Source of the DNA: Lasiodiplodia sp. COLG20
Taxonomy: Eukaryota; Ascomycota; Dothideomycetes; Botryosphaeriales; Botryosphaeriaceae
Assembly: GCA_009801085.1 (NCBI GenBank)
Contig: VNWV01000014.1
Coordinates: forward strand, 1 to 64,000
DNA length: 64,000 nt
Direction: 5' to 3'
In this document: positions 45,751 through 56,065 of the stretch, one piece after another
How positions within the stretch are numbered: the stretch's first letter is position 1
Layout of the letters: each line of letters opens with the position of its first letter
Notes under the pieces: generated by a model
Database searches by the model: none
What the model saw: the letters and a program-made list of their open reading frames with translations, nothing else
Told to the model about the DNA's origin: nothing
Program-made: the position numbers and the translations under genes

Positions 45751-46009
45751 ATGCGTTTCTCCGTCTCCATCATCACCCTCTTCCTCGCCTCCGCCTTTGC
45801 CGCTCCGGCAACCGAGGCCCCCGAGTCTTCCGGCCTTCTGCAGGCAAGGTGTCTCGCCAACGGTGGTAAGTCCACACTTTGCATTCTCCAACAATACTTC
45901 TTTTGTATATCTGCTAACGGAACTAGTTGAGTGCATCAACGACGTCAACAACTGCTGCAGCGGCCTCTGTGCTATGGACAAGGGCAGGGCAACTTACGTT
46001 TGCTACTAA
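45751..46009 (+). CDS. Small secreted knottin-pattern protein B
   Basis: Two exons (45751-45865, 45927-46009; 61-nt intron with CTAAC branch), 65 aa. Residues 1-18 (MRFSVSIITLFLASAFAA) are a signal peptide; a short acidic pro-segment ends in Ala-Arg before the first Cys. Cys at 34, 41, 48, 49, 53 and 64 give C-x6-C-x6-CC-x3-C-x10-C, again the cystine-knot pattern. The phase-1 intron lies two codons before Cys 2, the same place as in gene A, so the two are homologous despite little other identity. CACC-ATG start context is good. Role unknown; candidates are an effector, antimicrobial or self-signalling peptide. Confidence 0.8.
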
Positions 46010-47174
46010 GTGGGTTTTCCGTTCCAGATACAAGGTCGAGGAGTTAGACTAACAAATTGAATAGGATGTGGCCAAACTGCACGGCTAGGAGACGACCCTA
46101 AAAGCTTCTGAAAAGCATTTTCTTTAGCCCTGGGCGATGGTTCGAGTACACGACTTTTGGTACGCGACATGGTTGGAACGACTCTCATTACAGCGATGCC
46201 GGCTTGCTTAGATTTTAGCACAATTTACTGCATTTTTTCCTTGACCAAGTTCGGCTTCATAAGCTATATTTTCACCGTCGAGACCAATTGCGACTCTTTT
46301 GATAGTGCTTGACTTTCTATGAGGTATTTCCGGTGCCAGGTTTCAGCCTCTAACTGCTTCTGATTGACCAATCGTGCTCTTCGGAATATTCCAGACAGGC
46401 TTTGCTGCGACTAAAAAGACCAGGCATCAAGGCATGTCCTGAAAGGACGGCACGTTTTTATTATGGTGCTGACCCTATGTAATTTGCGCAACTGTCCCTC
46501 ATCCATCCACAGGCGCATAAGCCTAGATCTATGTTCGCAGCGGCAGAGTGTATACCGTCGAGCTTTTGGTAATTTTAGATTGTAGTGTTTTGCACCCCCC
46601 GTTGAAACCGAGGCGGTCTTCTTAAGCGACGGCATTCGAGTTTTCTTCACCATGAGAGCCGCAGTAATTATACGAGTATAAAAACACGGAAGAACGTCGA
46701 TTAGTAGACGCGGCGGGTAGTGGTGATATACTCCTACTATTAAACGAACAGCTAAGCCTAATCGGGAAGGAGCAATGCCGTAGTGGCAACAAAGGAGCAA
46801 ACCAGGCAAATAGAACAAGCAATCAGTAAGCCGTTTCTTTAAGACGGAGTATGCCCAGAAAGCTGTCTGTCCAAGAATGCACTTACGTATTCAAATGCAT
46901 TTTTTTTTGCACCATCACGTTGTAAATTGTTGCTGATGTTCCTCGCTTGCTTGAGTTGCCCCGACAACTCTCCGGTCAGATATGTTGTTTCAGTTTCAGC
47001 CGAGGTACGGCCTCGTGATTGGCGAGAAGGATTTGGAAGGAATAGCGCCATCCATTCCGATGAAACACTACTTAGCTTTCCTTCCCCGCCCTCAACAACT
47101 CGTCAGATCAACCCTTCAGCACCAAACTCCCTACACGTCACTGATAAACACTTGCAACATACTATATCCATAAA
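46010..47174. other. Intergenic region
   Basis: About 1.2 kb, only short unsupported frames on both strands. Confidence 0.45.
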
Positions 47175-47835
47175 ATGGCTACGTGTAAGTGATCCACTGT
47201 TGTCCATCACACGCTCGCAGGCAACTTGAAGCATCCCGCACATCATCCGTCCTCGTCCTGCATCCACATGATATATATGCAGATGGGCTTCATAAACACA
47301 TCTAATAACTCGTGTTTCTTCGCGTGCTGCAGCCCGAACTACAGCCATCACAGCCACATTTATCAAGCCCCTCCCCGGCGATACATCTACATCTTCTGTC
47401 AAAGAAAAGGCCATCTCTTTGCTGCAAGATCATGGAAATATGATCAAGCTCAATCCACTCGTTGTACGGTACGAGCAGAAAGAAGACGCCACACTTTCCG
47501 CCGACACAAAAGTGTACATTATCACCGACAAGCTGTCGTACTTGCCGTTCGGATTATGGGATAGTGAATTGAACTACACCACGGAGTTTACGAATACGCC
47601 CGATGGTGTGCGGACGCTGTCAAAGGCACCATTGGGTTTTGTGGTTGAGAGTAGGTGGGGTGTGCGTGAGCAGGAAGATGGCAGCGGCTGGGTGGTGGAA
47701 GAGCGGGTGGAGGGGAAATGTCCGTGGGGGCTCAAGTGGTTCGTGCAGGGGACGATGGCAAAGGCTCACGAGACGGTATTAGCCAACTTTGTTGAGAAGA
47801 TGAAGCAGATGGGGGAGGCCGAGAATCGAGGATAG
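47175..47835 (+). CDS. Small fungal protein, DUF7053-like (SRPBCC-type)
   Basis: Two exons (47175-47184, 47333-47835) give 170 aa. The first exon is just MATS in 10 nt, joined by a 148-nt intron with GTAAGT donor to SRTTAITATFIKPLPGD. The body has VKEKAISLLQDHGNMIKLNPLVVRYEQ, YIITDKLSYLPFG and a GVRTLSKAPLGFVVESRWGVRE strand region, a pattern I associate with a fungal lipid/ligand-binding START-like family. The C-terminus is helical (AKAHETVLANFVEKMKQM), as the closing helix of that fold would be. Family name from memory, moderate confidence; ligand unknown. Confidence 0.7.
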
Positions 47836-47987
47836 AATTAACACAGCCGAGATGCATCCGGTCAAATACGTCTCAGTTGTCGTATATCAAATGATAAAAT
47901 ACAGAATGTATTCCGTACGCGGCATTAAATATCGACCCTGCTAGTGGAAAATAGCAGATAGAGGCAAGCAACAAACCATTTTCTTTC

Positions 47988-50395
47988 CTATCTACTTGCA
48001 GTAAAGAACGCCTGTGTGAACCACGGTTCAAACTCCTCTAGAAGCACCATCTTACCATTTTGCGGATCGCTCTCAGACCCTTCATCTTCTATCAAGCCAT
48101 CGTTCGAACCGAAGAATCTACTCATGTAATCGTCTTTAAAGATGTCCTCCATCGCCACGGTGTCCTCCACAGCTTTCATCCACGCCCTCTCCTTATCAAA
48201 CGTCAGAATCGAACCAATAAGCTCAGCACTTCGATCTGCAAGCTTGTCGCCCCTGCGTCTGAGCAGACGGTCCTGCGCTTTCGTCAAAATATCACGAATT
48301 TCGGCTGCCGACGCAGCGTTTATATTGGTATGGTAGAGTTCCAGACCGAGCACGTTCGCGGCTGTAACGGCAAAGGCAGAGTGCGTCCACATTGAGACAA
48401 GGTCGGCGTGAGCGTGGCGTTCATGGTAGCTGAGGATCGTTTTCGCGGCGGCCACGACCGTACGGCGAGTTTGAGCATAGCGAGAACTGTCGGCATCGCT
48501 GCGGAAAGAATGGAGAATAAAAGGGCGATGGATCATGATGATCTTGAGTTATACGTTAGTATGAATTCCAAAATTGCGAAATACGGGAGCGTGTACTTTG
48601 TCGGCAACAGACATGGCAATGGTAAGCCGCGCAGTCTCCAGCCACGCAGGTGATTGTTCAGGTGCGAGTGTGTCAGAGATGAGGTAAGGCGGGATCTTAT
48701 CTTTTATCAAGGCTCGAAAGTCTTTGTCTGCTTGAAGGACGGCGAGGTACTGTTCTTGCATGGGCCTTCGCCGTGCCATTGGCCCGAGCCTATCTCGTAC
48801 CCTGGCAAGAAAGGAGGCAACTGCCCTGGAAGTTAGTTCGGAATTTATCCCGTCATTGCCTTTACGAACCATGTCCCTGCATTATTGTGTACGAGCTCAC
48901 GGTTGGCTCTGCGAACGGCTTTTCAGTCAGGGTTTCATTGTCACAATTCCGCGGTAGCGATGTGGAAAATTGGTCGGGGTGTACAACTGAGTAGTGTTAA
49001 AAACTGTCCAACGGTGGACTTAAGCGGCTCACTGTATGTATCTGTGTAGTGCATGGAAAAATAGTCCTGGTTGACAAGCTGCCACCAGACGCGTTTCCCC
49101 AGTTCTCTCTCCAGCAAGTCATGCCATGCATCTGTCTCGGTTGACAGTGGAAGCTGGGTATCTGAGATTTTGTGCAAACCCATGTAATGGGCAATTCTGG
49201 TTGCAGCGGCAAGAAGAATTGCGGTCGAATCTGCAAAACCTAGGTTGTTTGATACTCTAGTAGAAACGATGATGGCTTGAAGGGAGTATACTAAGTTCCT
49301 CTGCCTTAGCTTACCGCGTCATCAAAGGGAATGTGATAGATACCTACAGGAAAAATTTTGTGTGAAACGTTCAGCAGAAAGGACATGCAACATAGCTTGA
49401 TATAGGTTTGATGCGAGGTTATCTTCAAGTTCTATTCAGACCGTTAGATACTTAGCTGATAGAATCGGTTCATTGACCTCACCAATCCCTAGGTCAATTT
49501 GGTTCTTCGAGCTGTTCTGCGTAGACCATATTGTTACCTGAATAACGTAAGCAAAGGGTTATACAGGTAGATCAGTGTTTAATACACTGAGAACAGCCAG
49601 GTACAACGCAAACCAGAGTGGATGGTCGCAGACACCTTCGTCCCAATACCGCTCACATTGAAGCAAGAATGTAGGGGCGTGAATGCTATTGTGATGCCAA
49701 AGTAAGTGGTTGACGTGTAAATGCATTAGTTTCCGTGCATCATGTGCCGTTGGAGTAGGGTAGGCCATGTAGTCTGGGTGAAGCGCGATCCATTCTTTTT
49801 GGCTTAGATCGCTATTGATAGACGTTATTTCGCAGCGATCTCGGAGGCGATAACACAAACAAGTGCGATGCGGATAACAGGCGCCATAATGCCTTCCCCA
49901 AGAGACAGTGGACGAAGCTGTGGTATCTTGAAAGATTCCGGGATTTCCAATCGAAGCCCTCTCATGATTTTCATATGGACGAGGTGCTGTGGTCTGCTGA
50001 GCAGGAAGCAGTCCGGGACTGCATGCTTCGTCGTGTAATGCGGATGTCCGTGCAGCTTTCTTCCCATGCTCCAAAGCATAAATTCTTGCGGAAACTTCGC
50101 GAACAACGGAGTAGTCACAACCGGTCCTTTGCATACGAGCTTCAAGTCTGCGGAGGAATGAGAGCTCTTCGTGATTTTGGGAAAGGGACTTGCTAAGGCG
50201 AACACTCTCTCGTTGGCAACGTATACCAGCCTTAGCACAACGAGCACACGGGATTCTTTTGTCACATTTGAGTTTCTTCCTCGAGCATTCTGGTCAGAGT
50301 CAGTCGCAGCCGTGTCTGGGCGATCTCTTCAACAGCTCACCAATGCACGCCTGCGGACGCCGCTGAGATACGCGTAGAGTAGATGAACTACTCAT
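47988..50395 (-). CDS. Zn2Cys6 fungal-specific transcription factor
   Basis: Eight exons: 50395-50341, 50289-49586, 49537-49483, 49431-49348, 49290-49033, 48986-48870, 48820-48597 and 48542-47988, 683 aa. The Zn cluster CIECSRKKLKCDKRIPCARCAKAGIRC straddles intron 1 (C-x2-C-x6-C-x5-C-x2-C-x6-C). Middle-homology signs follow: WGRHYGACYPHR, LMHLHVNHLLWHHNSIHAPTFL, YSLQAIIVSTRVSNNLG, ATRIAHYMGLHKI and ELGKRVWWQLVNQDYFSMHYTDTY. Every splice used restores these family motifs, which explains why no long single frame is visible. It lies head-to-tail 174 bp from the MFS gene at 50570, so transporter regulation is a reasonable guess. Confidence 0.88.
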
Positions 50396-50569
50396 CTCTT
50401 GATTTGCGCTATGGCGATGGGTCGTTTTGAATGAGTGTTGTGGAAAGGAACGTCCTCAAAACGGGGGAAGCAACATCTATCTTGCACGCTAATCCGTTTC
50501 TAGCGCACCCCACAGATGAGCTCATCTCGTCTAGTATGGCGCAATGCCCTGGGCCAATTTCTTTCCCTC

Positions 50570-52482
50570 TTAACGACGCTCGTCAACCCGCCGGCTCGCA
50601 ATATAGCTACATAGAAACCCAAGTGCGGCGCACACACTCATCATCGCGATAGCTCGGAGGATCACATCGCAAAAGACTTGCTGAACTGCAATACGGATGG
50701 AGGGATCGAGATCAACGATCACGTCCATGGAACCGCGAATTTTATCAGCCAACTGGGAGCAAATTGTGAGCTTCGGCGCAGTTGTTTCTTGGACTCAAGG
50801 GGCTGACATACTTCTGGACTCTTGTCTTTGAGGACGGTGGGTAACATTTTCGTCAGGCCGTCTTGAACAATCGCCGAAGTGACCGCAACACCCCACACAG
50901 ATCCAACTGAGCGCGTGGCATACATCGTAGATGTCGCGACTGTATGGTCTGCTCACTTTTTTAGCTTCAAGTACTGCAGACCGGATCGAAGTAGTACCTG
51001 ATTTGGCAAAGATGTTGATGAACTGGAACAAGCTCGACGGAAACGCTACCCCCGCTCCGAAATTTGGAATCATCAGAAGCATCATGGACAATTCCTTGCT
51101 ATCAACTTGGATGAATAGCAGCGACGCCGTTCCGACGGCTAGCGTGAACATTCCAACCTGCGTCATCATCGACAAGGAGACGTGCCGCGTCATGCCAATG
51201 CCTGCAAGAAAACTGCCGATCGGGGTTGCGAGTGACCGAAGTACCATCCGCAAGCCAGCTTGAGCGGGAGAGTCCAGAAGTACGGCCTGGAAGAATAGCG
51301 GCATGAGAAACAAGAGCTGCGGTAGCTGTCAGTATACATAGATAAAGGTGTGTCGTCTATTCTTACTCCACTGAGTACAAGAGCGAGAAAGAAGTTGCTC
51401 ATGAGTAGCGCGCGTGAGCGCGTGTCCCTCAGAATCTTGACTGCGATGATCGGAGTGGCGGAGGTCCTCTTTTCCACCCATATGAATGCGCTTAAGATGA
51501 TGATGCTACCGATAAAACCAGAGACAACGACAGGATCAGTCCAACGAAGGACATTTCCACCCAGGCTCAGAGACCCCACTTGACCGAGGAGGCCAAGTAT
51601 GAGCAAGACAGCCCCAGGAAGATCAATATCACGCATCTGGCTGCGCCTGCTATCTGTTCCATCCGCCGTGGCCTTGTTTGCGATGGGACCTAGTGGGAAC
51701 TGCGCAATAACAATGGCCAACAGTGATATCGGTGTTTGGAAGAGGAAGCAGAAACGCCAGCTGATAACGGAACATATCCAGCCGCCAAACGAAGCACCGC
51801 AGATGGCTCCGAACCCGAGAAGGAGATTTTGAGCGGCCTGATACATGCCTCGCTTGCTTGGTGTCACAATATCGGAGTTGATGATTGTGGCTGTCATTGG
51901 GCTTTTGGTCAGAGAAGGGCAGCTAATCATTCACATATTGGCTGACTCACCCATAGTCATGAATCCCCCTCCGCCTATCCCAGCGAGAGCTCGCATCAAG
52001 ATGAGCATAATGATGTTGCTACTGAGTCCGCATCCTAGGCAACCAAGTGAGAACGTAATGGAGGCAACAAGAAAGCAAGTCCTGCGCCCGAAAATATTGC
52101 AAAAACGCCCGTATAGCGGTTGCATCGCTGTGCTGGTCAGCATGTATGAGATTGTAATCCAGGATGCTAAGTTGACGGCATGGAATTCGGAGCCAATGGT
52201 GGCATAGGCAGTGATCGTTACAGTGGTGTCGAAACCCGCGAGAAACACGTTGGCATATATGGCTATTTTGCACCGCGTATCAGTGATCACGTATGTCTCA
52301 GACCGGATTAAAAGCCCACCTATCTGAACGAGAACGAACGAGACTGTAGATAATCCCCGGTTATCTATTGCCTGCTCTGACAATGTGGTATCCGTGTTTC
52401 TGATCAGCGGCGTATGGTCGTTCGCATCTGAGAGAAGGCGGTCCCCGACTGCCTCAACATCTGCTTCCCTTTGCCTAGTCAT
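50570..52482 (-). CDS. MFS transporter (DHA-type, vacuolar/basic amino acid permease-like)
   Basis: Six exons: 52482-52320, 52262-51951, 51890-51367, 51316-50998, 50948-50812 and 50752-50570, 545 aa. After a hydrophilic N-terminus come IYANVFLAGFDTTVTITAYATIGSEFHAVNLASWITISYMLTS (motif typical of drug:H+ antiporters), PLYGRFCNIFGRRTCFL (motif A), MRALAGIGGGGFMTMATI and WRFCFLFQTPISLLAI. Removing a 49-nt intron (50949-50997), whose sequence is otherwise translated in frame, gives SDHTVATSTMYATRSVGSVWG, the expected family sequence. About 12-14 membrane segments. Substrate could be a drug, metabolite or basic amino acid. Confidence 0.88.
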
Positions 52483-52870
52483 CGTTACAGCGGATGCAAA
52501 AGTAAATGAAGAGATGGACTGAGGATTGGAATTTTCGTTGTGCTGGTTTTTGTAAGAGCGACGCACGGTCCATTCGGGTGAGATTAAAACTGACCCGATC
52601 AGGCCGACCGGGCGCTCGGACTCTTTCGGACCTGTAGACAACTTTCGTTCTCTACGGATTTTAGTATAGTTCCATAATTCTACTAGTGCAAAGATGATTG
52701 GACTTGATATATGTGCGGCTAGACATACCGTTCGACCGCCAACTTTGAGTCCACACCGGCTGCTGAGTAGTCTGCGGACGAGAAGAGACCCTTGGCCCAC
52801 GTCGCGAAGGCACCAAGGTCTCATTGGTCAATATAGAAATTACCATTGCCTTTGCCATCTCCATTCGAGC

Positions 52871-55396
52871 CTAAACTAAGAGAATTTCTTCGAGGTCCCG
52901 GTCTGCCTCTGCCCATGCTGAGAGAAGAATGTGGCCAATGTTGAGCCGCCTGTAAGCGTTTCTGCGCTTGTAACCATAGGTTTCTACCTGTTCAACCATC
53001 ATGATATTGACCACTGGCTGGTTCTCACCTTCCCACTTAAAAGTCTTGCGAAGGCGCCCGGAATGTGGATCCAACTTACAACGTCCGCAGGTGCACCAAG
53101 ACCGTTTCGACCACCAATTGACGTGGACTGCTGAGATTGAGAGGGCAATGAATGTGCACCTGTTAGAGTGAGAAGGCGGTTGAGATATTTTCGCCACATG
53201 CTCTCCTGAATAGAGCTCCCCAACCCTTTCCCCTTCGGTGTCTTTGATGAAGCAAAACGTGCGATTATTGTTGTAGGAAACAGAAGAGGCGCTCGAAACG
53301 TTGAAATATGCTTTCTGAACGCGACCAAAAAGCAGGGAGGCTGTCGAATGTGGAACAAAACCGTTTAAATCATGAGTTCGTAAAGGAATCTCTTTTTCTT
53401 CATTTTCGACTTCATAACTCCTAGTAGAAAATGTCTCGACGTAGAAGTTCCTGTAGGTTTGCCATCGTGACAGAGGCTCATCACGGATATTTCCCACTTC
53501 TTGCCGATAGAAAGGCCGGTCAAAGCACCCTAGTGTCGAGGCTAAGGCCATCAAGTCTGCTGATAAGCCATCCCATGGTTTTCCATCTACTTCGAAGGCT
53601 TGAATGGCCCGGAATGAATGTTTTCGGTCACCCGGGACAAGCTCAAGCCATTTGACGAGTGCCCCGCAAAAGGGAAATTCGAGATGGACGACGTTACTGG
53701 TGGCTGAAGCCCAAGCCCAGCTGGGGAATAATAATGCCGTAGACTGTCGGACGTTGGGGCGGCGTCCTTCCGGAATCCACAGTAAAGCCCGATCGAAGCT
53801 TGGTCGTGGCATTTCGTAGAGTGGCGAGTCCGATTCTGGATACAATGCGTTTACAATGCCAACGAATGCATTGCAAATATCTGACTCATTCCCGAGAGAT
53901 CTGGTACCGTAAGCCGTAAGGTGTCGCGTGTATGATGAAAACGGGTCTCTATCCAGCTGTAGATAGATGTCAGAAAGGAGACCGGGCGCAGAGGAATTTG
54001 ATGCCAAATTTCCAGTTTCGACCCGACTCTCCTCATTACAGATCAAGAATGCCTGATCCGCGGAGAAGACAAGTTTTCTTCTCGAAAGTACGGCCTCCTG
54101 ATAGGTCCATCTGCGCGTCATCAACTTCGAGTCAGACATACTCGCTGGCCAGTCCGGTAATAGATTTGACAAAACTCCCAAGCCGGGGATGTTGAATGCT
54201 TTTGGTGTTGAAATGTGGTAGCGCTGATCAGATATTCCTGCTATTCCTGAGTTCATATTCGTGCCTGAACCGTCCACCAGGACGAGGAAAGCCGCAGAAT
54301 AAATAGCATCCATTGCATTTATTTGTACCGCCTTGCTTTTCCAATCATCTTGGATAATACACAGGCGGTCAGTCCAACGGTACTGCTTGTAACGGCGGGC
54401 CTCTGCCTCTAAGGATCAAACACCAAAGAGGGTGGAAACCTGTCAGGGGGTTTTCCTTGAGTGGGTACAAGAAGGGAATTAGGAACGTAGTAAGTAAGAC
54501 GCGACTGAGCACTACGTGTGTGAAGGCCTTGTTACTAATAGAGTTTAAATTCTATTGTTAAAGTTGACCACGAAGGTCAAAGCTATCTAAGAAGCGTGGT
54601 TTATATACTCGTAGAAAAGTTATTAATCTAGTATACTACTCTATATACTCTATTATCTTGGCGGGTGTTCGCCACAGAGCAGAGGGAACAGGTAGTTTAA
54701 TCTAAGTGCTCTATAGTGGCTCGGGCCACTAAGAGTAAGAGTAGATAGAGCACTTCCTTAGCGTTACGTAGACCACGTAATCTACGTAGGTCCTTTTCAC
54801 GCCGTACGAGTGCACCCCACTTCTTCCCTTATTCTAACATTTCTTACCCCGGACGAGGCTGTGCCGTAACACTGCTGTCCTAAGAATAGATAACACCATA
54901 TTGCGTCTCGAATTGTTACTAGTATGGCGTTTAGGTCTATACCCCCAGGCTTTCGAAGTGTATTAAAACTTAAGCGGTCTGCTTGAACTTTCGATGCGTC
55001 GGGGTTGGCCCAAACGTAGCTTAGAGCGATAAATTTTGGATTGCCGTGTGCGGATACTAATTGTCGATTAAGAACGTCAATCAGGTAGAATTGTTGTGGT
55101 AGTGACCGGGATGGAGGTTTCTGGCATATTGCATGGCTTTTGGAACAATGGTCGAGTTGCCTCCGAATAGCATGCCAATTGACTTCCTGTGAAACCAGCC
55201 AGTGATAGCGTTGCTGGCGAAAGCCTAATGTCGCGTACGGGAGATCTAAAATCTTCGTTTCGGCTTCCTCTCTAAAAAGTGCAACCTTATGGACAACCTC
55301 AGGACGGTTGAAGCTGTCGTGTAATATCTGGAGAGACTTGTCGTAAAGTCGATAAACGTCCAGTAGCCCAGTTGATACCAGAGCAGATGGGTGCAA
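52871..55396 (-). pseudogene. HET-domain (heterokaryon incompatibility) gene split by a solo LTR
   Basis: The 5' part (55396-54872) reads LIDVLNRQLVSAHGNPKFIALSYVWANPD ... TIRDAIWCYLFLGQQ, the first half of the HET domain. The 3' part (54382-52871) resumes with YRWTDRLCIIQDDWKSKAVQINAMDAIYSAAFLVLVDGSG and continues 480 codons to the stop. Between them is a 484-bp element flanked by a 5-bp duplication; without it the two halves are in the same frame with no residue missing. HET proteins trigger cell death when genetically different hyphae fuse. The true start is unclear: no in-frame ATG was found before the TTG at 55396, so a 5' exon or frameshift may be missing. The inserted copy should give a protein truncated shortly after LGQQ. 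Confidence 0.85.
54388..54871 (-). mobile_element. Solo LTR with 5-bp target-site duplication
   Basis: 484 bp bounded by TG...CA ends: plus-strand TGTAACGGC at 54388 and GCCGTAACA ending at 54871, near-inverse of each other. CTGCT occurs immediately outside both ends (54383-54387 and 54872-54876). On the minus strand a TATATAAACC promoter box lies mid-element (about 54598-54607). No coding sequence inside. These features fit a single long terminal repeat left after LTR-LTR recombination, transcribed in the same direction as the HET gene it interrupts. Nested hairpins occur at 54704-54755. Confidence 0.82.
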
Positions 55397-56065
55397 GCTG
55401 TTGCACTTGATTTCGGTGTTGCTTGGCTGACTCGATTGTATGTGTGTGCATGGCCCGCACGAGTCATGTATGTACCTATCTATCCTCAGCTCTAGATAGC
55501 GCTAGACTTGGTCCACCCTGCTCTTGCAAGAATAAGTTATACTACAGTAGCAGATAATATGGGAAGTGAAGGGGAAATACCTTTTTATGCCGCGCAGTGT
55601 TGCGCTACACCTACGAATTTCCCACGTCTCATTGCACGTTACGCCGCGGTTCTTCACACGGCTGTCTCTTGCGCGGAGAGCTGCCCGCTGAGCACGTCCC
55701 CCCAAACCTCATCACGACTGCGTCCACCATTGCTGCTACTGATAAAAGATGCTAGTTGTGGGTCATATGTAACAAGAAATAAACGGAAAGGCACTTCTAT
55801 TGACTACTCATATTATTAAATGACAGTAAGCTGTTCCGCACTGTCCAGGGATCGGCGCGATTTGTAACAGTGCGATTGCAAAACCAAGCACAACCCTTGA
55901 TAGTTTGCGGCGCAGCATTGATGGCCCCCAAAAAGCGTGGGGTGAGTGGCGTGTCATCCCTCTCATTTGCGGTTAATTTAAGCGATCGGCAATTATATCT
56001 ATCTGTGGCCGGCCCAAGGTTTCAACGCCGCTTGCGCCTTGCTTCTCCCGTTGCCTACGACGACC
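55397..56065. other. Divergent intergenic region
   Basis: About 670 bp between the HET gene and the T5orf172 gene. No gene supported; it may contain a missed 5' exon of the HET gene. Confidence 0.4.

Noticed and set aside
54530..54871. Shorter 342-bp LTR beginning TGTTAC at 54530
   Set aside because: It has TG...CA ends but no matching target duplication; the 484-bp version has an exact CTGCT duplication and restores the HET frame.
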